Shown: positions 1 through 8,994 of the stretch, piece after piece
How the letters are laid out: every line of letters starts with the position of its first letter
How positions within the stretch are numbered: position 1 is the first letter of the stretch
NCBI GenBank assembly: GCA_023458595.1
Contig: JAEWYT010000009.1
Location: 32,091 to 96,090, forward strand
DNA length: 64,000 bases
From: Pseudomonadota bacterium
Lineage (GTDB): Bacteria; Pseudomonadota; Alphaproteobacteria; Rhizobiales; Tepidamorphaceae
Direction: 5' to 3'
Made by a program: the position numbers and the translations under genes
Notes under the pieces: model-generated
The model's database searches: none
The model's input: only the letters and a program-made list of their open reading frames with translations
What the model was told of the DNA's origin: nothing

Positions 1-752
1 ATGCCGAAATAGATCCACATCGGGCTCCATGTGACCGGCAGGGCGGCCGACAGCGCCATCCACAGCGGCAGCTCGGGGACGCAGCGCAGCACCTCGATCA
101 GCCGGTTCACCGCCGAATCGGCGAACCCGCCGAAATAGCCGGCGATGCCGCCGAAGAACATGCCGAGCACGATCGAGATCGCGACGCCGATTATGCCGAT
201 CGTCAGCGACAGGCGGGCGCCGTAGACGAGGCCCGAGAACAGATCGCGACCGAGCCGGTCGGTGCCGATCAGGAACAGCGGCTCGCCGGGCGTCGGACAG
301 AACAGATGGAAATTCGCCGGGAACAATCCCCAGAACTGGTACTCCTCGCCGAAGCAGAAGAAGCGGATCGGCAGCACGCTGTCCGGATCGGTCGTGTACC
401 TCCAGGCGAGCGTCTCCATGTCGATCTCGGCAACGTAGCCGTGCACGAAGGGGCCGACGAGTCGGCCCTCGTGGAAGAAATGCACGCGCTGCGGCGGCGC
501 GTAGAGATAGTCGTCGAAGCGCGTGTTGGCGCCGTAGGGCGCGATGATCTCGGCGAACGGCACGGCGAGATAGAAGACGAGCAGGACGATGCCGGCGACC
601 ACCGCGACCTTGTGGCGCTTGAACTTCCACCAGACGATGCGCCACTGCGAGGCTTGGTAGTAGCGCTCGCGGTCCGCATCGGCGGGCTCGGCCCAGTCGG
701 GGTCGAACGGCTCGGTATCGACGAAATGCTTGCGGTCGCCGGTGAGGCTCAT
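1..752 (-). CDS. Oligopeptide ABC transporter permease (OppC/DppC/YejE type), partial
   Basis: This is the second inner-membrane channel subunit of a peptide-type ABC importer. It has no stop inside the window: 250 codons are visible before the frame runs off the left edge. The visible protein has an N-terminal cytoplasmic stretch, a first membrane helix at about residues 49-68, a long periplasmic insert, and the usual GTDRLGRDLFSG element just before the core permease helices, which is characteristic of OppC-like subunits. The ATG overlaps the stop of the upstream permease gene (ATGA), so the two are translationally coupled. It is the fourth gene of the operon starting at 5599. The family is clear; the substrate is not. 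Confidence 0.9.
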   Translation of the reverse strand, partial: MSLTGDRKHFVDTEPFDPDWAEPADADRERYYQASQWRIVWWKFKRHKVAVVAGIVLLVFYLAVPFAEIIAPYGANTRFDDYLYAPPQRVHFFHEGRLVGPFVHGYVAEIDMETLAWRYTTDPDSVLPIRFFCFGEEYQFWGLFPANFHLFCPTPGEPLFLIGTDRLGRDLFSGLVYGARLSLTIGIIGVAISIVLGMFFGGIAGYFGGFADSAVNRLIEVLRCVPELPLWMALSAALPVTWSPMWIYFG

Positions 753-1774
753 CGGCCTGCCTCCGCACCGAGCCGGATGCGCGGATCGACGACCGCGAGC
801 AGCAGGTCCGAAATGAGCATGCCGACGAGCGTCAGCACAGAGACGAACAGGATGATGAAGCCGGCGAGGAACTGGTCCTGGCTCTGCAGCGCCGTCAGCA
901 GGATCGGGCCGACCGTCGGCAGGTTCAGCACCACCGAGACGATGACCGAGCCCGACACCAGCGACGGGATGATGTTGCCGATGTCGGCGATGAAGGGGTT
1001 CAATGCCATCCGCATAGGGTATTTGACCAGCAGCCGCGTCTCCGGCAGGCCCTTCGAGCGGGCGGTCGTCACGTACTGCTTGTGCAGTTCGTCGAGCAGG
1101 TTGGCGCGCAGCCGGCGGATCATGCCCGCCGTGCCCGACGTGCCGATGACGATCGTCGGGATGACGAGATGGGCGAGCACCGACAGGACCTTGTCGACGC
1201 TCCACGGCTGGCCGACGAATTCGGGCGCCATCAGGCCGCCGACCGAAAGGCCGAACCACTGGTTCGACAGGTAGAGCATGATCAGCCCGAGCAGGAAGTT
1301 CGGCGTGGCGAGGCCTATGTAGCCGAGCAGGGTGAAGCCGTAGTCACCCCAGCTGTACTGGCGCGTCGCCGAGTAGATGCCGATGGGGAACGACGCGACG
1401 TAGACGAACAGGACCGTCGTGAAGTTGAGGATGACGGTGAGCAGCAGGGTCGGACCGACGACCTGCTCGACCGGCTTGGCGAATTCGAACGACCAGCCCC
1501 AGTCGCCTTGCAGGAGGCCCGAGAAGCCGTGCGGTCCCGGCCACAGCCCGATCCAGATCAGGTAGCGCTGCCAGAACGGCGCATCGAGGGCGAACTCGTG
1601 GCGCAGGAACTCGAGACGGGCCACGCTCGAGGCCTCGCCCTGCGCCTTGAGCTGGGCGATCTGGTTCGACAGGTAGTCCCCGGGCGGCAGCTCGATCACG
1701 AAGAAGACGAGGAAGCTGATCACCAGGAGCGTCGGCACCATTCCGGCGAGACGTCGGAGGGTGTAGACGAACAT
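749..1774 (-). CDS. Oligopeptide ABC transporter permease (OppB/DppB/YejB type)
   Basis: This is the first inner-membrane permease subunit of the peptide-type importer, 341 aa, the usual length for OppB-like proteins. The N-terminus (MFVYTLRRLAGMVPTLLVIS) is the typical first membrane helix of this family, and the C-terminal core contains about five further hydrophobic segments. The conserved cytoplasmic loop that docks on the ATPase is around residues 225-250 (RSKGLPE region). The gene starts 13 bases after the binding-protein stop and ends in a 4-base overlap with the next permease. Its length and N-terminus resemble YejB, which matches the fused ATPase in this operon. Confidence 0.92.
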   Translation of the reverse strand: MFVYTLRRLAGMVPTLLVISFLVFFVIELPPGDYLSNQIAQLKAQGEASSVARLEFLRHEFALDAPFWQRYLIWIGLWPGPHGFSGLLQGDWGWSFEFAKPVEQVVGPTLLLTVILNFTTVLFVYVASFPIGIYSATRQYSWGDYGFTLLGYIGLATPNFLLGLIMLYLSNQWFGLSVGGLMAPEFVGQPWSVDKVLSVLAHLVIPTIVIGTSGTAGMIRRLRANLLDELHKQYVTTARSKGLPETRLLVKYPMRMALNPFIADIGNIIPSLVSGSVIVSVVLNLPTVGPILLTALQSQDQFLAGFIILFVSVLTLVGMLISDLLLAVVDPRIRLGAEAGR

Positions 1775-1787
1775 CGCCGGTTTCCGG

Positions 1788-3698
1788 TCAGTTCTCGATC
1801 CAGAACTCGTCCATCCGCCAGATGCCGAACTGAGCGCCCGGATCCCAGCCGTAGAACGCGTTCACCGGAACGTTCTTGATCTTGTCCTTGACGACCACCG
1901 GCTGGCGGACGCCGCTGACGGTACCGATGATCAGCGTCTCGTCAGCGTGGATCTGCAGCATCTCCTTCCAGATCTTCTCGCGCTCGGCGTTGGAACCCGA
2001 GCGCAGCCAGTCCTTATAGAGCTGCAGGAGCCGCTCGGCAGGAGGATAGTCGACCGGTTCGCCCGATGCCGCGTGGCTCTCCCAGTAATCGCCCCAGGCG
2101 GGCCATACGAGCGAGGAGTCGCCGTGCACCGGGGCGAGCTCGTCAGGCACCATATCGGCTGTGGCGACGCCGTTGTCCCAGCCCGACCACACGCCCATCA
2201 CAAGGTCGCCGGACAGCGCGCGGTTGAAGATCACGTCGCGCTGCGAGGGTTTCGGGAACAGCGACACGCCGATCTTCTTCCAGTCGCCGCCGATCAGCTC
2301 CAGCACGTCGAGCTGCTCCTGGCTCTCGCCCGCCGTCTCGACGATGATGTCGAGCGGCCGGCCGTCCTCCATCAGGCGAACGCCCTTGGCGTCGCGCTTG
2401 GTGAGGCCGATCTCGTCGAGCAGGGTGTTGGCCTTGTCGATGTCCAGGCTCGCCCATTCGGAGGCGAATTTCTCCTCGAACAGCGGGCTCTCCGGCAGGA
2501 CCGTGTTGTTGCCCGGCTTGCCGAGGCCGAGATAGATCGCCTTGTTGACATGATCGCGATCGATGGCGAGCGACAGGGCGTGACGGAAGCGGGTGTCGCG
2601 CAGGAGCTTGCGCCAGACCGGCTCCTTGACGTTCAGGTTCGGGTAGAGAGCCACCTGAGAGGCATAGGACAGCGGCCACAGCAGCGTCTTGTAGTGCTGA
2701 TCGCCCTCGCCGCGCTTCAGCACGGTCGCGTCCGACAGCGATAGGCCACGGGCCTGCAGATTGCTCTCGCCGGCCTGGGTCTTGGTGGCGATCAGCCGCC
2801 CGTCGGTGACCGACATGATCACCTGGTCGGCATAGGGCAGCTGGTGTCCCTCGCTGTCGACCCGGTGGTAGAAGGGATTGCGCACCATGACGAAGCGCTG
2901 GCCGTCGCCGTCGCTGCGGATCTGCCAGGGCTGCAACGTCGGCAGGTCCGGGTTGGTGGCATCGTACATCTCGTCCATGGCGTTGTGCAGAGCCGCCCAG
3001 CTCGACGCGCGGGCCTCCTGCACCTGCTTCTCGATCTTCTCCTTGTCGCCGTACTTGATGTGAAACTGCTTCAGGTAGTGGGCGGGGCGATACATGAAGG
3101 GCGGGCGGGCCGCTGCCAGGGTCGGCAGGAACAGCGGGTTCGGGCCGTCCCAGGTGAAGCGAACCGTCGTCTCGTCGATCACCTCGAACTTCGGCGGCCT
3201 GCCGTCGACCAGCATGAACGGATCGGGGCCCGACGGAGACAGCGACGGCTCGCCGACGATGTCCTCCCACCAGTAGCGGATGTCCTCGGAGGTGAACGGC
3301 GCGCCGTCCGACCACTTGTGTCCCTTGCGCAGATGCAGGGTGAAGACCTTGTCGTCCTCGACATCGAAGCTCTCGAGAATATCGGGGACGAGGTTCAGTT
3401 TCTCGTCGTAGCCGACGAGGCGGGCATAGCCCCACACGTTGATGAGGCGGGCGTCCTTGGCGCGACCGATCAGCGTCTGGATGTCCCCGCCGGGCTTGCC
3501 CGGCTCGCGGCCCTTCGCCTTGAGGTCGACGACGAGCGGCTGCTCGGGAAGACGTTCGGCGACGGGCGGTAGGGCGGCCGCGTCATGGGTGCGCCCGAGC
3601 GTCTCGGTTTCTTTCAGGTCGAGGGCGTGCGCCGCCCCGACCGACAAGGCAACAGAGCAGGCCAATATCGCCGCTAGCGATCCGACACGACTCCACAT
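1788..3698 (-). CDS. Periplasmic solute-binding protein, oligopeptide/dipeptide family (SBP_bac_5)
   Basis: This lipid-free periplasmic receptor delivers the substrate to the adjacent permeases; 636 aa. The start at 3698 is chosen because AGGGAGAAA lies just upstream and it yields a clean signal peptide (about residues 1-24, ending ...GAAHA). The frame stays open far upstream, but that extension has no coding logic and overlaps the ATPase gene. The mature protein shows the family signature region with LHLRKGHKWSDGAPFTSEDI at about residue 110. It is longer than typical DppA (about 535 aa) and closer to YejA-like receptors. Peptide, microcin-like or opine substrates are all possible. Confidence 0.9.
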   Translation of the reverse strand: MWSRVGSLAAILACSVALSVGAAHALDLKETETLGRTHDAAALPPVAERLPEQPLVVDLKAKGREPGKPGGDIQTLIGRAKDARLINVWGYARLVGYDEKLNLVPDILESFDVEDDKVFTLHLRKGHKWSDGAPFTSEDIRYWWEDIVGEPSLSPSGPDPFMLVDGRPPKFEVIDETTVRFTWDGPNPLFLPTLAAARPPFMYRPAHYLKQFHIKYGDKEKIEKQVQEARASSWAALHNAMDEMYDATNPDLPTLQPWQIRSDGDGQRFVMVRNPFYHRVDSEGHQLPYADQVIMSVTDGRLIATKTQAGESNLQARGLSLSDATVLKRGEGDQHYKTLLWPLSYASQVALYPNLNVKEPVWRKLLRDTRFRHALSLAIDRDHVNKAIYLGLGKPGNNTVLPESPLFEEKFASEWASLDIDKANTLLDEIGLTKRDAKGVRLMEDGRPLDIIVETAGESQEQLDVLELIGGDWKKIGVSLFPKPSQRDVIFNRALSGDLVMGVWSGWDNGVATADMVPDELAPVHGDSSLVWPAWGDYWESHAASGEPVDYPPAERLLQLYKDWLRSGSNAEREKIWKEMLQIHADETLIIGTVSGVRQPVVVKDKIKNVPVNAFYGWDPGAQFGIWRMDEFWIEN

Positions 3699-3721
3699 TC
3701 GGCGTTTCTCCCTGGGTTGGC

Positions 3722-5599
3722 CTAGGCCGCGACGGCTTCTTTCAGGCCGGGGGCTAGGACGAAATGGCCTGGCGCGACCTCGGTCAGCTCGGGGGCCGGG
3801 CCGGGGCGCGGACAGAACGGCTCGGGCCAAGCCAGCGGATCGGATGCCCGTCCCGCCGACAGGGCCTCGAAATCGAGAAGGTTGTCGAGACTCGGCTCGG
3901 GCACCGCCGCGAGCAGGGCCTGGGTGTAGGGATGGCGCGGATCGCCGATCAAAGAGGCTTTTTCGGCCAGTTCCACGACCATACCGCGGCACATCACCGC
4001 GATACGGTCGGAGATGTAGTCCACGACCGCCAGGTTGTGGCTGACGAAGACGTAGGTGAGGCCGAGCTTCTCCTGGAGATCCTTGAGCAGGTTGAGGATC
4101 TGCGCCTGGACCGAGACGTCGAGCGCCGAGACGGGCTCGTCGCAGAGGATGACCTCCGGCCCCAGCGCCAGCGCGCGGGCAATGCCGATGCGCTGCCGCT
4201 GGCCGCCGGAGAAGGAGTGGGGGTAGCGCCCGAGATGCTTCTCGTCGAGGCCGACGAGCCGCATCAGCTCGGCGATCCGCTCGTTGCGCTCCTGCAGGTC
4301 GCAGGTCTGGTGGATAATGTAGGGCTCCGACAGGATGTCGTAGATCGTCATGCGCGGGTTGAGCGAGGAGAACGGGTCCTGGAACACGACCTGGATCCTG
4401 CGCCGGAACGCCATCAGGTCCTCGCCCTCGAGGGTGGCGATGTCGCGCATGCCGCCGTCGGCGTCGCCGTTCATGTCGTAGGAAATCTTGCCCTTGTCGA
4501 CCTTGAGAGCCCTTAGCATCGCCATCGCGGTGGTCGTCTTGCCCGACCCGGATTCGCCGACCAGGCCGAGGCACTCGCCGCGCTTCACCGTCAGGCTGAC
4601 CGCGTCGAGGGCCTTCACCGTGCGCGGCGCCTTGAAGGGACCGCCGCCGCGCAGCATGAAGCTCTTCGAGATCCGGTCGACGACCATGATCGGCGCGCCG
4701 CGCTTGCCGGTCTCGTCGCGCGCCTTCATCAGGTGGCCGCCGGTCTCCGGCTTGATCTCGCGAAGCGGCACCAGCCGCTCGCCCGGCTTCATGTCGAAAC
4801 GCGGCACGGCGTGCAGGAGCGCCTTGAGATAGGGGTGCTGAGGGTCGCGAAAGATCTCGTCGACCGGCCCGGACTCCATGATCCGCCCGCGGTAGATCAC
4901 CACGACGTCCTCCGCCATGTTGGCGACGACGCCGAAATCATGGGTTATGAGCAGGATCGACATGCCGAGCTCGGACTGCAGCTGGTTCATCAGCCGCAGG
5001 ATCTCCGCCTGGATCGTCACGTCGAGCGCGGTGGTCGGCTCGTCGGCGATCAGGAGCGCCGGCCGGCAGATCAGCGCCATCGCGATCACGGCGCGCTGGC
5101 GCAGGCCGCCCGACAGCTCGAAGGGATAGGTGTCGAGCGCGCGTTCCGGGTCGGGGAACTGCACGAGCCGCAGCATGTCGCGGGTTGCCGCCCGTGCCTG
5201 CGCGCCGGTGAGGCCGAGGTGGAGCCGCGCCGCCTCGCCGATCTGGTCGCCGACCGCATGCAACGGCGACAGCGAGGTCATCGGCTCCTGGAACACGATG
5301 GCGATACGGTTGCCCCTGAGCGCCCGCATCCGGCGTCCGCCGGGATCAAGGGTCGCGATGTCGGTCACCTGGCCGTCGGCGGGGTCGCTGAACAGGATGC
5401 GGCCGCTGGTGATCTGCGCGGCGCCGGGGAGAATCCCCATGATTGCTTGCGAAATGACGGTTTTTCCAGAGCCGGATTCGCCGACGAGGGCCGTCGTGCG
5501 CCCCGGCGCGACGGAAAAGCTCGCGTGGTCGACGGCGCGCAATCCGCCCTCCATCGACCGGAAGTCGATCGTCAGGTCCTCGATCGACAGAATGCTCAC
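3722..5599 (-). CDS. Fused double-domain peptide ABC transporter ATPase (DppD-DppF / YejF type)
   Basis: This cytoplasmic ATPase energises the importer. Its 625 aa hold two complete nucleotide-binding domains in one chain. Domain 1 has Walker A GESGSGKT at residues 40-47, signature LSGGLRQR and Walker B LLIADEP. Domain 2 repeats these with a second GESGSGKT, FSGGQRQR and VILCDEP. The oligopeptide-specific C-terminal extension (HPYT/LKALL) follows each domain. Fusion of the two ATPases, separate genes in Dpp/Opp, is typical of YejF and GsiA. It is the first gene of a four-gene minus-strand operon, 23 bases before the binding-protein start. The promoter should lie in 5600-5730. Confidence 0.94.
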   Translation of the reverse strand: MSILSIEDLTIDFRSMEGGLRAVDHASFSVAPGRTTALVGESGSGKTVISQAIMGILPGAAQITSGRILFSDPADGQVTDIATLDPGGRRMRALRGNRIAIVFQEPMTSLSPLHAVGDQIGEAARLHLGLTGAQARAATRDMLRLVQFPDPERALDTYPFELSGGLRQRAVIAMALICRPALLIADEPTTALDVTIQAEILRLMNQLQSELGMSILLITHDFGVVANMAEDVVVIYRGRIMESGPVDEIFRDPQHPYLKALLHAVPRFDMKPGERLVPLREIKPETGGHLMKARDETGKRGAPIMVVDRISKSFMLRGGGPFKAPRTVKALDAVSLTVKRGECLGLVGESGSGKTTTAMAMLRALKVDKGKISYDMNGDADGGMRDIATLEGEDLMAFRRRIQVVFQDPFSSLNPRMTIYDILSEPYIIHQTCDLQERNERIAELMRLVGLDEKHLGRYPHSFSGGQRQRIGIARALALGPEVILCDEPVSALDVSVQAQILNLLKDLQEKLGLTYVFVSHNLAVVDYISDRIAVMCRGMVVELAEKASLIGDPRHPYTQALLAAVPEPSLDNLLDFEALSAGRASDPLAWPEPFCPRPGPAPELTEVAPGHFVLAPGLKEAVAA

Positions 5600-5729
5600 G
5601 CCCTGTTTCTCCGCTGCACGCCGACTGTTCGCAAATGGATGTTACGGTGGATTAACAGCCGATGAAAAGGCCGCACGTGCGATGCGCGCCCTTGTTCGTC
5701 CGCCGCCAGATGCTCTAGTGATGCGGGGT

Positions 5730-5760
5730 GCCGCCGTGGGATCGGTCCGGCGGCGTTTTT
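5730..5760 (+). terminator. Rho-independent-type hairpin with T-run upstream of the dehydrogenase gene
   Basis: GCCGCCG (5730-5736) pairs perfectly with CGGCGGC (5748-5754) across an 11-base loop and is followed by G and five Ts (5756-5760), all read on the plus strand. No plus-strand gene obviously ends here: the peptide importer runs leftward and the dehydrogenase starts at 5788. The hairpin could therefore be a leader attenuator of the nucleotide-sugar genes or end a short unannotated transcript. Confidence 0.6.
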
Positions 5761-5787
5761 CCTGGGCTCGCGCGGTAGACAGGTGAC

Positions 5788-7068
5788 ATGGAAGAAAGCA
5801 TTGCGGTCGTCGGACTGGGCTATGTCGGCCTGCCCGTGCTTCTGGCCTTCGCCCGCCGGTATCCGGGCACGATCGGCTATGATCGGGATGCGCGAAGGGT
5901 CAACGACCTTACGATGGGGAATGACCGCAATCGCGATGTCGATGCCGCCGAATTGCGGGCGACCTCGGCGCACTTCACGACCGACGCCGAGCTCCTGCGC
6001 GAGGCGAGTTTCATCGTCGTCGCAGTGCCCACCCCGATCGACGATCATCGCCGTCCGGACTTCGCTCCGCTGGAAGCGGCCTGCGCGACGGTAGGGCACA
6101 ATCTCGCCGAAGGGGCACTCGTGGTCTTCGAATCGACCGTCTATCCCGGCGCGACGGAGGAGGTGTGCGGGCCGCTTCTCGAAAAGGCGTCGGGGCTGAA
6201 ACGCGGCGCCGACTTCTTCCTCGGCTATTCGCCCGAGCGCATCAATCCCGGCGACACCGCGCACGGCTTCGAGTCGATCGTCAAGGTCGTCGCCGGAGAG
6301 GACGCCGATACGCTCGACCGGGTCGCGCGCGCCTATGCCGCGGTCGTTCCCGCCGGAGTCCACCGCGCCGAGTCGATCGCCGTCGCCGAGGCCGCCAAGG
6401 TCCTCGAGAACACTCAACGCGACATCAATATCGCGCTGATGAACGAGCTCGCCATGATCTGCAACCGGCTCGGGATCCGCACGGCCGACGTGCTGCGTGC
6501 CGCCGAGACCAAGTGGAACTTCCTGGCCTTCAGGCCGGGTCTCGTCGGCGGCCATTGCGTCGGCGTCGATCCCTACTGGCTCGCCGCCCGCGCCGAGACC
6601 GCCGGCCATCATCCCCAGATGATCCTCGCCGGCCGGCGCATCAACGACGGCATGAGCGCCTATATCGCCGGCGAAGTGGCACGCCGCCTGTCGCGCGCCG
6701 GCAAGGCGATTTCCCGGGCCCGCATCGCCATCTGCGGCGTCACCTTCAAGGCCGACGTCTCCGATACCCGCAACAGCCGCGTTCCGGCGATCGCCCGCGA
6801 GCTCGCCTCCTACGGGGCGACGGTCCTGCTCGCCGATCCGCTCGCCGACGGCGGCGCCTTTGCCGAGGAGACGGGGCTCGAGCTCTCTTCGCCCGAGGCG
6901 CTGCGCGATCTCGACGCGTTGATCCTGGCGGCCCCGCATCGCACATATGTGGACAAGGGGCGCGACCGCCTGTTCGGTGCGCTCGGCGAGGGCGGGCTGT
7001 TCGTCGACGTCACCTCGGCATTCGCGCCGTCCGACGTGCCGGCCGGCGTTGTCTACTGGAGCCTGTGA
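5788..7068 (+). CDS. Nucleotide-sugar dehydrogenase (UDP-N-acetylhexosamine 6-dehydrogenase, TviB/WbpA-O-like)
   Basis: It oxidises C6 of a UDP-hexose to a UDP-uronate with two NAD+, for capsule, O-antigen or exopolysaccharide. The 426-aa protein has an N-terminal Rossmann fold (VVGLGYVGLP, residues 7-16), the central dimer helix with ENTQRDINIALMNELA, and the active-site cysteine in GLVGGHCVGVDPYW. The ENTQRDINIA pattern points to the TviB/WbpO group (UDP-GlcNAc or UDP-GalNAc) rather than UDP-glucose dehydrogenase. It starts 28 bases after a terminator-like hairpin and is followed after 6 bases by an epimerase, the same pair as TviB-TviC. No glycosyltransferases are adjacent, so the final polymer is unknown. 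Confidence 0.88.
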   Translation: MEESIAVVGLGYVGLPVLLAFARRYPGTIGYDRDARRVNDLTMGNDRNRDVDAAELRATSAHFTTDAELLREASFIVVAVPTPIDDHRRPDFAPLEAACATVGHNLAEGALVVFESTVYPGATEEVCGPLLEKASGLKRGADFFLGYSPERINPGDTAHGFESIVKVVAGEDADTLDRVARAYAAVVPAGVHRAESIAVAEAAKVLENTQRDINIALMNELAMICNRLGIRTADVLRAAETKWNFLAFRPGLVGGHCVGVDPYWLAARAETAGHHPQMILAGRRINDGMSAYIAGEVARRLSRAGKAISRARIAICGVTFKADVSDTRNSRVPAIARELASYGATVLLADPLADGGAFAEETGLELSSPEALRDLDALILAAPHRTYVDKGRDRLFGALGEGGLFVDVTSAFAPSDVPAGVVYWSL

Positions 7069-7074
7069 GGACCG

Positions 7075-8118
7075 ATGACCGCAACCGGGCCGGGTTCCGC
7101 CTACGCCGATCGCCCGATTCTCGTCACCGGTGCGGCGGGCTTCATCGGCTTCCACGTCGCCAGGCGCTATCTCGGCGCGGGCCGCCGCGTCGTCGGCATC
7201 GACAACCTCAGCGCCTATTACGACCCCGATCTGAAGCGCGCCCGGCTCGCCGAGCTCGGGAAATCCAGCGGTTTCGTGTTCCGCAAGGCGGACATCGCCG
7301 CCGGACGCGAAATGGCGACGATCTTCGAGGCGCACGAACCCTCCCTCGTCATCCATCTAGCCGCCCAGGCCGGCGTGCGCCATTCGCTGCACGCCCCGCA
7401 CGACTATGTCAGCGCCAACCTAGCCGGCTTTATAAACGTGCTCGAGGGCTGCCGCCACCACGGCGTGCGGCATCTGGTCTACGCCTCGTCGAGCTCCGTC
7501 TACGGTGCGGTGACGGCCGAGCCGTTCGGCGAGCACATGTCGGCCGACCACCCGGTCAGCCTCTACGGCGCGACCAAGCGGGCCAACGAGCTGATGGCCC
7601 ATTCCTACAGCCACCTGTTCGACCTGCCGGCGACGGGCCTGCGCTTCTTCACCGTCTATGGACCTTGGGGCCGGCCCGACATGGCGCTGTTCCTGTTCTC
7701 GAAGGCGATCCTGGCCGGCGAGCCGATTTCCGTGTTCGGGGAAGGAAGGATGAGACGATCCTTCACCTACATCGACGACATCGTCGAAGGCGTGGTGCGC
7801 ATCGCCGACCATCCCCCGACCGCCGACCCGGCCTGGAACGGCCACGGGCCCGATCCGGCCACCGCGCCGGCGCCTTGGCGCGTCTACAACATCGGCAACG
7901 ACCAGTCGGTCGGTCTGGAAGAGATGATCGACACGCTGGAGGCCGCCCTCGGCAGGAAGGCCGTCCGCGACTACCGGCCGATGCAGCCGGGCGACGTGCG
8001 CGCGACTGCCGCCGACGTCGCCGATCTCGCCGCCGCCGTCGGCTACCGCCCCGCGACGCCGCTTGCCGAAGGCATCGCCCGGTTCGTCGAGTGGTATCGC
8101 GCCTACTACGCCGCCTGA
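7075..8118 (+). CDS. NAD-dependent nucleotide-sugar epimerase (UDP-glucuronate 4-epimerase / TviC / LpsL-like)
   Basis: This short-chain dehydrogenase-type epimerase of 347 aa probably inverts C4 of the UDP-uronate made by the preceding enzyme. It has the NAD-binding TGAAGFIGFH at residues 19-28, GIDNLSAYYDP shortly after, a catalytic Ser region (YASSSSVYG) and the YxxxK pair (YGATKRANE). GIDNLSAYYDPDLK is characteristic of UDP-glucuronate epimerases. GAGGACC lies just before ATG 7075, six bases after the dehydrogenase stop, so the two genes are one transcription unit. Substrate specificity cannot be read directly from the sequence. Confidence 0.87.
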   Translation: MTATGPGSAYADRPILVTGAAGFIGFHVARRYLGAGRRVVGIDNLSAYYDPDLKRARLAELGKSSGFVFRKADIAAGREMATIFEAHEPSLVIHLAAQAGVRHSLHAPHDYVSANLAGFINVLEGCRHHGVRHLVYASSSSVYGAVTAEPFGEHMSADHPVSLYGATKRANELMAHSYSHLFDLPATGLRFFTVYGPWGRPDMALFLFSKAILAGEPISVFGEGRMRRSFTYIDDIVEGVVRIADHPPTADPAWNGHGPDPATAPAPWRVYNIGNDQSVGLEEMIDTLEAALGRKAVRDYRPMQPGDVRATAADVADLAAAVGYRPATPLAEGIARFVEWYRAYYAA

Positions 8119-8416
8119 TCCGACCCGGTCCGTTTGAGCATGTCCGCAGCGGCGCGGCTCGTTACGTATTCACATTGTCGAATGCGGGAGGATTCGGCGC
8201 GGACCGCGCCAAACGGCCGATTCCTGCGGGAGCGAGAGGCCGCCGACCATCGGCGACGCCGGGCGGCGGCCAAAAGTGACGTAGGGAAAGATATCCACAG
8301 CTCGACCCTTCGTTCCGGCGCGGAGTTCGCCGGCGCAAGTTCTTCGATCTCGCCCGTCGATTTCCGCGCTCCCGCACGGTAATCTGCGCCCGAACCTTTC
8401 GAATAGGGGCGGCGCC
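8119..8416. other. Intergenic region (298 bases) with a 15-base palindrome
   Basis: There is no convincing gene here. The one structured element is a palindrome at 8196-8210 (GGCGCGG-A-CCGCGCC). A one-base centre is too tight for an RNA hairpin of that full length, so it reads better as a possible DNA-protein site. The region should hold the promoter for the LemA-DUF2207 operon; AGGGGCGG precedes the LemA ATG. I see no clear sigma-70 boxes. Confidence 0.4.
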
Positions 8417-8986
8417 ATGACATTTCTCTACATCGTGCTCGGGATCGTCGTGGTGGCGGTGCTGTACGTCATCGTCACCTACAATTCGCTGGTATCGCTC
8501 AGGACGCGGGCGCAGGAGGCCTGGAGCGACATCCAGGTGCAGATGAAGCGCCGCTACGACCTGATCCCGAACCTCCTGGAGACGGTGAAAGGCTACATGA
8601 AGCACGAGGCCGGCACTCTGGAGGCCGTCGTCGAGGCGCGGGGCCGGGCGATGGCCGATACGGGCGGCCCGATGCACCAGGCCGAGACCGAGGGCATGCT
8701 GCAGCAGGCGCTGAAGAATCTGTTCGCGCTGGCCGAGAACTATCCGGACCTGAAGGCCAACCAGAATTTCCTGCAGCTACAGGCCGACCTGACCGATACC
8801 GAGAACCGGATCAACATGTCCCGCCGCTTCTACAACGGCTCGGTGCGCGACCTGAACGTCAAGATCGACCAATTCCCCTCCAATCTCGTGGCCCAGCAGT
8901 TCAATTTCGAGAAGGGCGAGTTCTTCGAGCTCGACGAGGCGGAAGCGACGGCCGCGTCGAAGCCGGTTCCGGTCTCCTTCGACTGA
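8417..8986 (+). CDS. lemA: LemA family protein
   Basis: This membrane-anchored LemA-family protein of 189 aa is close to the usual size. It has an N-terminal membrane helix (about residues 3-22), then the family core: YNSLVSLRTRAQEAWSDIQV (residues 24-43), MKRRYDLIPNLLETVKGYM, and the C-terminal RRFYNGSVRDLN motif with the NFEKGEFFELDE end. LemA is predicted to expose a helical bundle outside the inner membrane; its biochemical role is unresolved. It sits 8 bases before a DUF2207 gene, a conserved pairing in many bacteria that suggests a joint envelope function. Confidence 0.93.
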   Translation: MTFLYIVLGIVVVAVLYVIVTYNSLVSLRTRAQEAWSDIQVQMKRRYDLIPNLLETVKGYMKHEAGTLEAVVEARGRAMADTGGPMHQAETEGMLQQALKNLFALAENYPDLKANQNFLQLQADLTDTENRINMSRRFYNGSVRDLNVKIDQFPSNLVAQQFNFEKGEFFELDEAEATAASKPVPVSFD

Positions 8987-8994
8987 GGCCCGGG

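Noticed and set aside
1788..4574. A 928-codon minus-strand frame that could be read as one giant protein
   Set aside because: Only the part from 3698 has a signal peptide, a ribosome-binding site and family similarity; the upstream part is an arginine/proline-rich shadow of the ATPase gene.
306..5786. Several long plus-strand frames opposite the peptide importer
   Set aside because: They are composition-driven antisense frames of GC-rich genes, rich in Arg, Asp and His, with no domain and no ribosome-binding sites.
8196..8210. GGCGCGG-A-CCGCGCC as a terminator of the epimerase operon
   Set aside because: A one-base loop is not feasible for the full stem and there is no T-run; kept only as a palindrome in the gap entry.
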